A DNA stretch of 23,765 bases from a virus, in the IMG/VR virus record IMGVR_UViG_3300049483_000343, positions 1-23,765 of that record; one strand, given 5' to 3'. Position numbers and translations under genes: made by a program. Position 1 is the stretch's first letter. Each line of letters starts with the position of its first letter. Below, one piece after another: positions 12,431 to 21,300 of this stretch. The notes beneath the pieces are model-generated. The model was not told the DNA's origin and did not search any database. It worked only from the letters and a program-made list of their open reading frames with translations.

Positions 12431-13567
12431 TTACTCTGTTGCTGCTTTCTTCTTTGCCCGCCTTGCTTTGGCGCTATCACCTTGATGTTCTGTCTCATCA
12501 ACTTCCATCTCGGTTTCTACCGTACCTGTTCTCGTAGAAATGAACGCTTGTGCCATAGCCTCTGCCTTGACCAAAAGATCATCAGCATACTTGCTCATGT
12601 CGCTCTCATAAAACCACGTTTCACCGTCGTCGAGGTAGTACCGGCCAGCTTTCTTTGTGATCAAGCCCATTACCGTCAACACGTCAGCCAAGCCCGAGTA
12701 CGGATCCATTCCTGTGTCGTACGGCACTTCCACGTCAACCGTTTGGAACGGTTTTGTGAACCGGGTCTTATACCCCTCACACGCCATGTTGATACCAACG
12801 ACAGCCTTCTTGGTTTCACCCTTGACAGCTTCACGTAGCTTCAACTTCGACAGAAGAATGATCTGTGAGCATGCATACTTGACAGCATCACTGACAATCC
12901 ACACACCTTCACCGTTCAGTACGTTTTGGTTCTTGTACACTTGTGAAGTACAGATGATCGCCACGTTTAGTGTCTTGATCGACTGAACAAACCCGCGAAG
13001 CATTGCTTTTAGCTGCTTGTTGCGTTGTCCTTGATCACCCTTTTGAATACCCTTTTCGAGGTTTTCTTCCTCTGTGTCGGTCATCAACATGTCCAAACTA
13101 TCAATGAAGATCAACACCTGTTCGGCATCTTCATCTTCACCAACAGCAGCTCGGTATCCTTTCAGGAACTTCGATACGACAGCAGTAACCTGCGCGATCG
13201 TTGTTACTTCTGCATACAGATACTTTTCGCTCGTAACATCGACACCGATCTTGCTCATGAACTCATCGTCCAGTGCATTTTCACTGTCAATTACGAGAAC
13301 TGTTGCCCCAGCTTGTTGAGCTGCTTTGACGAGGTTAGCACCAAGGAAACTCTTTCCAGCCCCTGATGCACCTGCGAGGTCGGTAATTCGACCTTGTGGA
13401 ATCCCACGGAAAAAGCTTCCCGAGATGATTCTGTTGAGAACAAAGTTCCCTGTCGAATACCAATACCGAGGAGGTAGTGCGGACGTCCCAACGTCGTCCA
13501 TATTTTCCAGGTCCTTTTCAAACGCTTTTAGCGCCTTCATGAACTCTGATGTTGTTGCCTTTGCCAT
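12431..13567 (-). CDS. uvsX: UvsX RecA-like recombinase
   Basis: A 378-residue protein (T4 UvsX is 391) starting at ATG 13567 behind GGAG. The RecA fold signature is clear: ITDLAGASGAGKS with Walker A at 66-73, VLVIDSENALDDEF, Walker B VLIFIDSLDML (151-161), and the loop region NVAIICTSQVYKNQ (201-214) followed by a DNA-binding loop (about 215-232, LNGEGVWIVSDAVKYACSQI). UvsX forms filaments on ssDNA and performs strand invasion to prime phage DNA replication. The C-terminus is acidic then basic (METEMEVDETEHQGD, ARRAKKKAATE). It is directly downstream of gene 32, from which it is separated by a hairpin, and is followed by a strong terminator. In T4 these two genes are not adjacent. Confidence 0.95.
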   Translation of the reverse strand: MAKATTSEFMKALKAFEKDLENMDDVGTSALPPRYWYSTGNFVLNRIISGSFFRGIPQGRITDLAGASGAGKSFLGANLVKAAQQAGATVLVIDSENALDDEFMSKIGVDVTSEKYLYAEVTTIAQVTAVVSKFLKGYRAAVGEDEDAEQVLIFIDSLDMLMTDTEEENLEKGIQKGDQGQRNKQLKAMLRGFVQSIKTLNVAIICTSQVYKNQNVLNGEGVWIVSDAVKYACSQIILLSKLKLREAVKGETKKAVVGINMACEGYKTRFTKPFQTVDVEVPYDTGMDPYSGLADVLTVMGLITKKAGRYYLDDGETWFYESDMSKYADDLLVKAEAMAQAFISTRTGTVETEMEVDETEHQGDSAKARRAKKKAATE

Positions 13568-13583
13568 CTATTGCTCCAAAGAG

Positions 13584-13607
13584 AGAAGGAGGGCGAGCCC
13601 TCCTTCT
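13584..13607 (-). terminator. Hairpin between gene 32 and uvsX
   Basis: AGAAGGAGGGC and GCCCTCCTTCT form an 11-bp perfect stem, with the innermost bases probably opening as a small loop, 9 bases after the gene 32 stop. Only a short pyrimidine run (TCTCTTT) follows on the minus strand, so termination is probably partial. It would reduce uvsX mRNA relative to gene 32, or protect the gene 32 mRNA 3' end. Confidence 0.65.
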
Positions 13608-13616
13608 GGTTCACGT

Positions 13617-14600
13617 TTACTTCGCTGCTGCGGCTGCCTTACGGCGAGCTTGAATAGCTGCGAGCATGTCATCAACATCGCTAAACTCTTCCGCTGGTAC
13701 GGCAGGCTTTGCTGATGTCTTGACTACGGTCTTTGGCTCAACGAACGGTGATTCATCTTCAACTACCTTGGTAGCTGCTGGACGAGCTGCTGGCTTCGCT
13801 GGTGCACGAGGTGCTGGCGCTTCGTCATCAGCATCGTCGGATGCTGAACTACCACGCTTGCTGTCGTCTTGGTAATCTTCACCATTCAGATCTGCATTCA
13901 GCATTGCACGAACCTTCTCCACACCTGGGTGCTTAGGCAACAGAGTTGCAAGTTCGATCATACCTTCTTCTGCAACAACCAGTTCTTCCTCTGACAGAGG
14001 ACGTTGCTTGGAGTGGAACTTCGTACCCATTGTGTACGTTGAGTATTCACCTTGCTCTGTCTTCTTGATGATGAAGTCGTAGCCGCCTTCGAAGCTTTGT
14101 GGTGCGTCTTCCAGTGGATCGTCTTCGGATGCAAACGCTTCCTTGATGATGTTGTACAGCTGATAGCCGAGTGCAATGTGACGCACTTGACCTTGGTGGG
14201 TTTCACCACTGTCGGCGTCTGCTGGCAGCGGATCTTCGATTACCAACGCTTGTGCAATGTACTGCTTTTTACGCCAGTACTTTTTGCCGTTGATCTTGTC
14301 GTTCACCTTGTAGTAGTCCTGTGACACCTTGCAAACAGGGCAGTCGTCACCGTACATGCTCAAACATGGGACGGTTTTCTTCTGGCCGTTGATTGTCAAG
14401 TTGTGGGACACCTTTTCAACCATGAACATGCGCGGGTTTTTCCCGTCAAGATCAGGTAGGAAACGAATGACGGCACGTTGTCCGGCCTTCATGTTCCAGA
14501 AAGGGTAGTACTTGTTGGTGAAGTTTTCGCGAGGACCGCTTGGTGTTGGGTCTGCGTAGGCTGCACGAATGGCTGCCATGCGTTCTTTTGCTGTTGACAT
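13617..14600 (-). CDS. 32: Single-stranded DNA-binding protein gp32
   Basis: A 327-residue protein (T4 gp32 is 301) starting at ATG 14600 with a strong AGGAGAA site. The N-terminal basic region (MSTAKERMAAIRAAY) corresponds to the cooperativity domain. The OB-fold core includes YYPFWNMKAGQRAVIRFLPD and a zinc site H66-x12-C79-x7-C87-x2-C90, with the H-C and C-C spacings seen in T4 gp32. KYWRKKQYIAQALVIEDP follows. After about residue 240 comes a low-complexity acidic then Ala/Pro-rich linker, an acidic segment (EEFSDVDDMLAAI), and unusually a basic Ala/Lys end (QARRKAAAAAK). gp32 coats replication-fork ssDNA and interacts with UvsY, the helicase loader and polymerase through its C-terminus. 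It heads the recombination cluster and probably has its own promoter. Confidence 0.95.
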   Translation of the reverse strand: MSTAKERMAAIRAAYADPTPSGPRENFTNKYYPFWNMKAGQRAVIRFLPDLDGKNPRMFMVEKVSHNLTINGQKKTVPCLSMYGDDCPVCKVSQDYYKVNDKINGKKYWRKKQYIAQALVIEDPLPADADSGETHQGQVRHIALGYQLYNIIKEAFASEDDPLEDAPQSFEGGYDFIIKKTEQGEYSTYTMGTKFHSKQRPLSEEELVVAEEGMIELATLLPKHPGVEKVRAMLNADLNGEDYQDDSKRGSSASDDADDEAPAPRAPAKPAARPAATKVVEDESPFVEPKTVVKTSAKPAVPAEEFSDVDDMLAAIQARRKAAAAAK

Positions 14601-14676
14601 GTTTTATTCTCCTGTTCTCTTCTAATAGTTATTGAACTTCGTTTCTGTGATACGATGTCGACGTTCACATCTGGTT

Positions 14677-14705
14677 ACTATCTAATCGTTCTAAAAAGAA
14701 GTCAA
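14677..14705 (-). promoter_or_regulatory. Putative sigma70-type promoter of gene 32
   Basis: TTGACT (14705-14700), a 17-base spacer and GATAGT (14682-14677) on the minus strand (5 of 6 and 4 of 6 matches). The implied start at about 14670 gives gene 32 a leader of about 70 bases. In T4 such a leader is the site of gp32 self-repression of translation; whether this one works the same way cannot be judged by eye. Confidence 0.5.
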
Positions 14706-14709
14706 GAGG

Positions 14710-14746
14710 TTGGGAACCCTCCCAATTAAGGGTGCCTCTCACCCTT
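14710..14746 (-). terminator. Two tandem hairpins after the fibre gene block
   Basis: AAGGGTG and CACCCTT form a 7-bp stem (14728-14746), followed on the minus strand by TTGGGA and TCCCAA as a 6-bp stem (14710-14725). They lie between the end of the 305-aa fibre gene and the gene 32 promoter. There is no clear T-run, so they may be a weak terminator pair or a processing site. Confidence 0.5.
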
Positions 14747-14760
14747 GTCTTTCGACTGTG

Positions 14761-14768
14761 TATTTATG
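14761..14768 (-). promoter_or_regulatory. Late-promoter-like octamer upstream of gene 32
   Basis: The minus strand reads CATAAATA, as at 323-330. It is 160 bases before the gene 32 ATG and before the tandem hairpins. It may provide late transcription into the recombination cluster, but the hairpins downstream make this doubtful. Confidence 0.4.
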
Positions 14769-14812
14769 CTAACTTGTTCGAGAGGTGGCAAAAATATTGC
14801 TACGATAATACG

Positions 14813-15730
14813 TCAACCACCATCAACGCCGTTGTTGATTCTTTGCACCACCATAACCACGTTGAAATCAACAAGTTCACCAGCTTCGGCCGCGTTGTAT
14901 GCTCGCATTGAAAGGCCAAAGTGGTTGCCATTTGTTATTGCAGATGGACCAACGTTAATTAGATCACTATCTGACCACGTAAAGTTATCGCTGTATGCAA
15001 AACCCACCTCCCACTGCGGTCTGTAAACAATAGCGGAGTCAAGGCCACGGAAGTTAATGTTTTGTACTCCTCCGCTAAATCGTTCCGACATGAAAGAAGT
15101 TACACCAGTTGGTGGCCATGGATTGGCGCTTGCTCTGATGTGCCAATCGATACGATATAACCCCTGTTGTTGAAACCTAAATCCTAAAACATATGGATCA
15201 TTATCGTATATGAAATAGTTTGGTTGACCAAACTCAGTCCCGTGATCGTTAATAACCCACCCCTGTGTAGTACTACCATCAAACGGGTGACCACCGTAAG
15301 ACATGCGTTTATATTGCGTCGTTGGAACAAACGGAGCAGGTCTATTTACCCATTGAAGCAGGGTATCATCGTACAAAACCACGTTGTTATTGGCGGGAGC
15401 TGTGATAACAACGTCCGTCAGATCGTTTAACGTTAATGCAGAATAGATGTGCATATCCCACTCACCCGGCACGACTTGTGACACTCGTGCATAGTGATTG
15501 TATGGAAGAACGTTACTTGCATCGTATTGCCGTACTATAACCCCCGTGTCACCAACAAGAGTTACGATTGCCGTTGGATCAGGTGCAAGGTTGAGGATCT
15601 CAATGAATGTACCTTCGGGCCACGTCGCAAGTATATCACCAACAACAATATTGATGTCTTGGTTATCATCCGATACGATACGAACGCGTTTTCCGTTCTG
15701 TGAAGGAAGGAGTTTATAATCCATTGCCAT
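14813..15730 (-). CDS. Fibre-type virion protein (305 residues)
   Basis: The start is taken as ATG 15730 (MAMDYKLLPSQNG), three bases after the stop of the preceding gene. A longer frame to 15763 would overlap that gene by 31 bases and lacks a good site. The protein is beta-rich throughout. Residues 99-128 carry ALTLNDLTDVVITAPANNNV then LYD...QWVN, a segment very common in phage tail-fibre proteins and also present near the N-terminus of the 1327-residue protein (LNDLADVEITSPVDGQVLTY). The C-terminal half (about 140-305) has alternating aromatic/polar strands (LYRIDWHIRASANPW, HFGLSMRAYNAAEAGELVDF) suggestive of a jelly-roll or C1q-like receptor-binding head. It is the last gene of the late fibre block. 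Fibre or adhesin identity is inferred from composition and context. Confidence 0.8.
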   Translation of the reverse strand: MAMDYKLLPSQNGKRVRIVSDDNQDINIVVGDILATWPEGTFIEILNLAPDPTAIVTLVGDTGVIVRQYDASNVLPYNHYARVSQVVPGEWDMHIYSALTLNDLTDVVITAPANNNVVLYDDTLLQWVNRPAPFVPTTQYKRMSYGGHPFDGSTTQGWVINDHGTEFGQPNYFIYDNDPYVLGFRFQQQGLYRIDWHIRASANPWPPTGVTSFMSERFSGGVQNINFRGLDSAIVYRPQWEVGFAYSDNFTWSDSDLINVGPSAITNGNHFGLSMRAYNAAEAGELVDFNVVMVVQRINNGVDGG

Positions 15731-15732
15731 AA

Positions 15733-16680
15733 TTAGGTTCCCAGAATGTGTGCGGTATACCAACGTTCACCGGTGTTGGAGCTCATGCGTATCCGTTCAA
15801 GTCGGTTCATATCAAAGTCAGGTGGTAAAAGCGTGTTACCAGTCTGTGTCTCAAAAACAACATCGTTCAAGTAGAAAACCAAGTCTGTACCATTATCGAC
15901 GAGTTTGACTTTTGTCAAGTTACCTCCGTGATCAAACGAAGCAGTTGTTCGTACTTCTGTGCCCTGGCCCCCGATCCACCGTTGTACGAACATGCGTACA
16001 ATATTGGATGGGTCAATATTAGAGTTCCATACAATACCAAATGTGTATCCATCGTCGTCGATATCACGCAAGGAGATTGACGGTTGAAGGTATGATATCG
16101 CAGAGGCAGGCAGTACATTTAGTTCTATTTCAAGTGTGTTCAGACCCCAAACAACGAAATCACGAGGGACAAGTGTGAAGACAGGAATGGAGAAGCCTGA
16201 ACCTGTACCACCAATATCAACAGCGAGTGCAGACAGTACATCACCAACCTTGTAGTCAAAACCACCATCAACAAGAACGACAGACGTTACAATGCCACCA
16301 GCAACAGTGATATTTGCCGTTGCACCGCCCCCAGCGCCTCCCGTTAACGAAACACCCGGATATACACCGGCAGTGTAGAGAGATCCTGGTGTAATTGCAC
16401 CGAGAGTTTCAATTGCAAACCCTTGTTGATATGTGGGGCCGTTGTATACAAACCCAAACCCAACGTCTGTGAGGTATGATCCTGGTCCGGGTCCATTCCA
16501 AATTCCATCGAGACTTGGTATTCCCGTGGCAGGAGGAATTGCGACACCCTGTTGTGGTGATACGGTAGCGTCAAAGTACCACGATACAAACGGTGTGGGA
16601 GCGTCACCCAACAACACGTTGACAGACGGTAATCCGACGGTAATATCTACCTGCGTTGCATCAACTTTTTTCTGTACCAT
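15733..16680 (-). CDS. Fibre-type virion protein with one copy of the GGTGSGF module
   Basis: A 315-residue protein starting at ATG 16680 behind AGGTGG. Residues 1-90 hold a Pro/Gly-rich segment (SLDGIWNGPGPGSYLTDVGF). Residues about 93-169 form a repeat unit also seen three times in the 1327-residue protein: GVYPGVSLTGGAGGGATANI, TVAGGIVTSVVLVDGGFDY, KVGDVLS, then GGTGSGFSIPV. Residues 170-315 are a separate beta-rich domain (LNTLEIELNVLPASAISYLQ; LVFYLNDVVFETQTG) that could be a lectin-like sandwich. The neighbours are two other fibre proteins, and the gene is probably transcribed from the late promoter before the 520-residue gene. Adhesin or fibre role is inferred. Confidence 0.8.
   Translation of the reverse strand: MVQKKVDATQVDITVGLPSVNVLLGDAPTPFVSWYFDATVSPQQGVAIPPATGIPSLDGIWNGPGPGSYLTDVGFGFVYNGPTYQQGFAIETLGAITPGSLYTAGVYPGVSLTGGAGGGATANITVAGGIVTSVVLVDGGFDYKVGDVLSALAVDIGGTGSGFSIPVFTLVPRDFVVWGLNTLEIELNVLPASAISYLQPSISLRDIDDDGYTFGIVWNSNIDPSNIVRMFVQRWIGGQGTEVRTTASFDHGGNLTKVKLVDNGTDLVFYLNDVVFETQTGNTLLPPDFDMNRLERIRMSSNTGERWYTAHILGT
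16174..16404 (-). repeat. Dispersed protein module copy (315-residue fibre protein)
   Basis: It encodes the unit 'G.Y.GV.LTGG.G..A.A.ITVAGGIVTSV.L...G..Y.VGDVLS...GGTGSGFS', matching three copies in the 1327-residue gene (18758-19006, 19286-19558, 19670-19921). The match is at protein level and most exact around the VGDVLS and GGTG(S/A)GF parts. Confidence 0.8.
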
Positions 16681-16696
16681 TTAGTTTTCCACCTGT

Positions 16697-18259
16697 TTAG
16701 TTGAACGCGTAGATTACAACATCGTCGTTCAGCAGAACACCTGCATTGAAAGTGATTTGGTTTGCACCGGTGACTGTGAATGCCTTCGAACCACCTTCTT
16801 GCTGGAAAACACCATTGCGGAATACTTGCAGATGAGAGAGTCCGCCACCAATTGCGACTGTTGAGAGGGTCGTATTGAATACAGTTTGTCCACCTGTTGC
16901 AACGAACGCTTCATATGCAGGGGCACCGCCGCCTACTGTCACTGTAACAGCACCGAGAACGTTGGTTGCTGTAATGTTTGCACCAACAAAGTTAAGAGAC
17001 GTTGCAGCAGCCGTGAGTTGGGAGCCTTCCTCGCTAACAGCCAACGGATTACCCGGAACTGTTACTGTGACGGCTGGTCCGCCGCTTGCCGTAACGCCAG
17101 CGCCAGCGAAGGTGAGGGACGTTGCAGCAGCTGTCAGTGATGTAACTTCGTCGATAACTGTGAGCGGGTTGCCAGGAACTGTGACAGTTACAGCTGGTCC
17201 AACGTTGGTTGCCGTAACACCGGGACCAACAAAGTTCATTGAGAACGCATCCGTAGTCAGTACGCTACCCTCGTCACTAACTGCCAGCGGACTACCGCTT
17301 ATCGACGTAACAGTCTGTAACGTAGGACGAACTAGGATTGAGTTGATATCAACAACTGCACCAACCACAACGCCGTCTGTTGGTTCTGTCGGGGTTAGGA
17401 CACCTGTTGGATCAACGTATAGAGGAGCACTAGGGCCTGCTGCTGTCCAATTCCAGGCGGGGTTGGTAACAACACCATCAAGAACGACGGTGACAACATC
17501 ACCAATCACAGCATCAATTTCAACCATACCGTACACAGAAGCAAACTCCATTAGTCCAGTTTGGAGTTCAACCTCGTGGAAACCAGAAAACTTGACAATG
17601 CTGTATGCAGGAATGTTGCTTGTTGCAACAGCTTCAATCATTACTGCACCAACCTTGACTCGTGAGGCAGATGCTACACTGGCTGTCACAACATCAGATG
17701 TTGTAAAGAATGCGCCGCCGTTACGTTTGACAGGATCGCCGTTCAAGTCAAATACGAGAGCTCCGGCGTCAACAGGAACTGCTGCAAGTGATCCAACCTG
17801 TGTACCTGTAAAATCAGGTGCATTGATTGACATACTGATAAATGTCGTACCGCTTTGATACTTGCCTGCGAATACACGGATCTTGTTAACCCACCGAGCC
17901 GCGGTAGTATTCCATACCTTCATCTTGTTCAGATTAGTATCAAACCAGTGCTGGTCGTTTACAGGAGACAGAGGGGCCGATGCAGCTTCAACCGGTTCAA
18001 ACAGCGTATGGCCGAACGTGCGAACACCACTTACTGGATTTAGATCCCAGTATAGCCAGTAGTCGGGACCACTCGTGAATGGACCTGTCCAAGCACTTGT
18101 TACGGTTGACCGTTCTGTATGCAGGTAGTTTGCTTGTCCATCAGCAAAAGCAACAAGCAGTAGTGCTGGCGAAGCGATTGAAAGATTAACCGTTGCACCG
18201 TTTGCTTGCAGGAAGGCGTTAGGTGCTTGAACGATACCTTGGCGAAAGTTGATTTGCAT
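16697..18259 (-). CDS. Fibre protein with three tandem 40-residue repeats
   Basis: A 520-residue protein starting at ATG 18259 behind CCAGGAG, 27 bases after a late-promoter octamer. Residues 1-60 contain an N-terminal beta segment. DQHWFDTNLNKMKVWNTTAA (102-121) and WVNKIRVFAGKY begin a domain shared with the fibre gene at the right edge, including GDPVKRNGGAFFTT (174-187) and VTNPAWNWTAAG (264-275). Residues 324-443 are three tandem repeats of about 40 residues: (S/N)PL.V.(D/E)E..(S/Q)LT..A.S..F.G..(V/I)TA....AVTVTV.G. The C-terminus (476-520) LQVFRNGVFQQEGG...FTVTGANQITF...LNDDVVIY again matches the right-edge fibre. The overall pattern is a trimeric fibre shaft with modular ends. Which fibre of the virion it forms is unknown. 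Confidence 0.85.
   Translation of the reverse strand: MQINFRQGIVQAPNAFLQANGATVNLSIASPALLLVAFADGQANYLHTERSTVTSAWTGPFTSGPDYWLYWDLNPVSGVRTFGHTLFEPVEAASAPLSPVNDQHWFDTNLNKMKVWNTTAARWVNKIRVFAGKYQSGTTFISMSINAPDFTGTQVGSLAAVPVDAGALVFDLNGDPVKRNGGAFFTTSDVVTASVASASRVKVGAVMIEAVATSNIPAYSIVKFSGFHEVELQTGLMEFASVYGMVEIDAVIGDVVTVVLDGVVTNPAWNWTAAGPSAPLYVDPTGVLTPTEPTDGVVVGAVVDINSILVRPTLQTVTSISGSPLAVSDEGSVLTTDAFSMNFVGPGVTATNVGPAVTVTVPGNPLTVIDEVTSLTAAATSLTFAGAGVTASGGPAVTVTVPGNPLAVSEEGSQLTAAATSLNFVGANITATNVLGAVTVTVGGGAPAYEAFVATGGQTVFNTTLSTVAIGGGLSHLQVFRNGVFQQEGGSKAFTVTGANQITFNAGVLLNDDVVIYAFN
16931..17290 (-). repeat. Three tandem 120-bp in-frame repeats
   Basis: It encodes residues 324-443 of the 520-residue fibre protein as three 40-residue units with the shared core SLTAAATSL.FAGA.(V/I)TA. 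A fourth, single unit lies in the 1327-residue fibre gene at about 19979-20092. Confidence 0.85.
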
Positions 18260-18285
18260 AAAAAACTCCTGGGGTTATGTACCCG

Positions 18286-18293
18286 TATTTATC
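18286..18293 (-). promoter_or_regulatory. T4-type late promoter (GATAAATA)
   Basis: The minus strand reads GATAAATA 27 bases before the ATG of the 520-residue fibre gene, in the 60-base gap. Spacing to the ribosome site and the structural product both fit a late promoter. Confidence 0.7.
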
Positions 18294-18319
18294 AGAACGA
18301 GCAAGGATCAAGTGAGTTG

Positions 18320-21300
18320 TCAGGTCAATGTCACTGATTTCCATCCCGGTGTACCGGTAAACTGATACACCCATAACGTGAGGACACCAGCGGTATCTTC
18401 AATCAACATAGGCGACATTCCTGCATATGTCGTTGGTGTGCCTACAGGAGGTCCTGCCGCCGCCAATGTTGGAATGTACACAAACCCGTCAGTAGCCCCA
18501 ACAGCAATCGAAGGAACACCAGCTATAACGTTGCCAAGTTGATCAACAATCACCCGTTCAGCGGCGGTATTGTCTGTCCCTGTTGTAATGACAACACGGC
18601 CTGCATTGTTAGGATTCGTTGAATCTGATGTCGTACCAGTGATCGTTACATCCGGGAAGGACAGGCTTGCCAAGTTGTCAGCTGTTGACGATGGAACTCC
18701 CGGCCCAGCAATTCTGCCTCCGCGAATACTTACACTACCAGAAACACCATCGGGTGCTGCATTAACGGTTCCAACTGTAACGGAGAAGCCTGCACCGGTA
18801 CCGCCAACGTTAGCAGCAAGCACTGACAATACATCACCAACTTGGTATCCGTATGCACCAAAGACGCCGGTCAATGATACAACGGCTCCACCTGCAATCG
18901 TGAAGGTTGCGGCTGCATCTTGACCAGTTCCACCTGTGAATTGAGCACTGAATACACCGTTGGTATACCCAGCTCCACCCGCAAAAGCAGAGAAGGAAAG
19001 AATTCGACCGGTAACTGCTTGTGTACCGCCAGCGTTGATGTCAATATTTGATGGACTAGTAGCAGCAGGTCCGGTGATTTGCACAAACCCACCAAGAACG
19101 GTTGATGATGTTGCATAATCATCAGCATACACATCTGCCGCACGAAATGTAGCACTACCAGCACCAGCTGTAAAGTCAGCGCCACCTGATGAAAGGATCA
19201 AACTACCACCACCTAATAGGTAATTTTTACTGCTTCGAGAACCAGCAGCATAAATTTGGGTAGAAAACGGCTCATTAGCTCCAACGGCGTTGACTGTGTC
19301 TACATCAATACTAAACCCACTACCACCCGTGGTAGTGCTTCCCAGCGCGAACGAATCGCGCAATGTCAACGGTTCACCAACCTCGTAACCGTAGCTACCA
19401 ATTCCAAGTTCAACAGGAGTTACCGCAGTAACGATACCACCAGCAACAGTAATGTCTGCATGGGCATTATATCCGTTAATGCCGGTCAAAGGAACAGTTA
19501 GATATGTTCCGTCGACGTATCCTGTTCCACCGACAAGATTAGTCAGTGTTACAATTTTTCCAAACTGGGTGTTGATATTGTAAAAATCATCATTGAATGT
19601 GTCGTAGTTAATTGCAACCAACCCTGTCAATGGATCCATCATCGTAGATGGTGCACTAGTGATACCAGTTTGAATCGATGCTACTGTCAGCAAGAATGGG
19701 CCAGCACTGATATTGCCGTTGTCTGTTAAAGTATCACCAACTTGGTATCCAAACCCAAAATCAGTAAGGGTAACTGCTGTAACTACACCACTGCCGTCTG
19801 TTGTGAATGTTGCAATTGCTCCTTGACCTGTTCCTGTCACAGCTGATAGGAATATATCGGGAGCTATTACGTTTGAGGCTCCACCTGTACCACCGTTTGT
19901 AATCGTTAGAGTAGCAATCATACCGGTCTTGCCGTACACAATTTGTTGTGCTGGCTCTGATACTGATCCACCACCCCCCGGAATTGTTACTGTAACAGCT
20001 GGACCACCAGATGCTGTAACACCAGCTCCAACGAAATTGATTGATGTTGCAGCTGCTGTTAGTGTTGATCCTTCATCCTGGATTGTTAACCCACCTCCTC
20101 CACCCAGAGACGTTACTGTCAAAACTTCATTATCAGGACCAGAAGGTGTTAGCAAGAAGTCGCCCGTATCAAACACCAGTGTGCGTGGAATTGCCAGATC
20201 GCCACTCGGTACTTCCATTGTAACTGTGTTGTCATCAGTGATTACCAAGTGCTGCGGCTCAATCGTTACTTGTTGGTTAGATATTGGCGTTACGCGCATT
20301 CCTGGGTATTGAGCGATCGTGGTTGCTTCAAATAGGTCTGTCACCGGAAATTCGTTTGGTGTTGTTAAGTAAGAAGCACTGGACACATTATACAAATCGC
20401 GCGGTGTCAAGCGCAATTCGTCGATCAGCACTCCGTTAGAATCAGGGTCTGCTTCACCTCCACCGTCCAGTGGTCGAAGCTGCATATTCCACGGGATAGA
20501 CGTTGGCGTTCCTGGTGGAAATAGCTGTCCTGAACCAATGGCTGTTCCATTGAACACACTAACGCCGTTACGGAATAATGCCCAGCTGTCTTGTACAAGG
20601 TCGACGGCAATTGCCCACTTGATGTAGGTATCCATTGGATTACCGAGGTTTGCGTAAACAAGATTACCGCTACTATTTCTGATCTCCAAATCCCAATCAG
20701 TTACGTTGTCAATAACGTACATATTGAACGGGTACGGAAAAATACGATTGACGGTAAAGATACGACCGTCAACGCGTGGCGCTGCCCCTGGCTTGCGCAA
20801 ACTGAATTCCATTGTCCACTGGGAGAAGGGAAGCGGTGTCGTCAACAGATCAAGATCACCACCGGCTGAAGGGTTATTGTGTAGTGCTGAAACACCGTAT
20901 TCGCCCGGTGCTTCTTGCAAATAACCATTCGCATCTATTACTGCTCCTGTGATCCGTTCTGTAATAGTTCCCGCCTGAAGACCGCCGTCAATGTTATTGA
21001 AGTGGTATAGTTGCAACGTAGGATCACCGTTTGTCGTGATAAAGCTATCAACGGTAACGATCTCACTTGCTACACCACTAAGTGCAGCGCGTAATCCTTG
21101 ATTGAACACTACTTGTGTTGTTGCATTGTTGACGATGTTTGGATAATCGCCGGTGACAGGTATGATTTGGACATTACCATACGGATTTGCGTTATCGAGC
21201 AGTTGCATTGCCTGCTGTTCAACGGTAATTTGACCAACGCCTTGTGTTAGACGCAGGTTGGGGAACGCAAACGTATCGTGCGTTGGAGACGCGTTAAACA

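Larger units (their letters stand above)
14601..14812. other. Non-coding switch region between fibre block and gene 32
   Basis: This 212-base gap is the only sizeable non-coding stretch. On the minus strand it holds, in order, a late-type octamer, two tandem hairpins, a sigma70-like promoter and a leader of about 70 bases ending in the gene 32 ribosome site. No convincing open frame lies in it on either strand. It separates the late fibre genes from the early/middle recombination genes. Confidence 0.75.

Noticed and set aside
14601-14812. tRNA or small RNA gene in the non-coding gap
   Set aside because: No cloverleaf, T-loop or CCA pattern was seen on either strand; the hairpins are short and look like transcription signals.
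16931-17290. Possible CRISPR-like or regulatory repeat array
   Set aside because: The repeats are 120 bp long, contiguous, in frame and diverged at the protein level, with no spacers; they are coding fibre repeats.
16875-17858. A 327-residue open frame on the plus strand
   Set aside because: It lies fully antisense to the 520-residue fibre gene, follows its repeats, and is low in complexity (Thr/Val/Pro/Ser). It has no ribosome site or family pattern and is a shadow of the repetitive coding strand.
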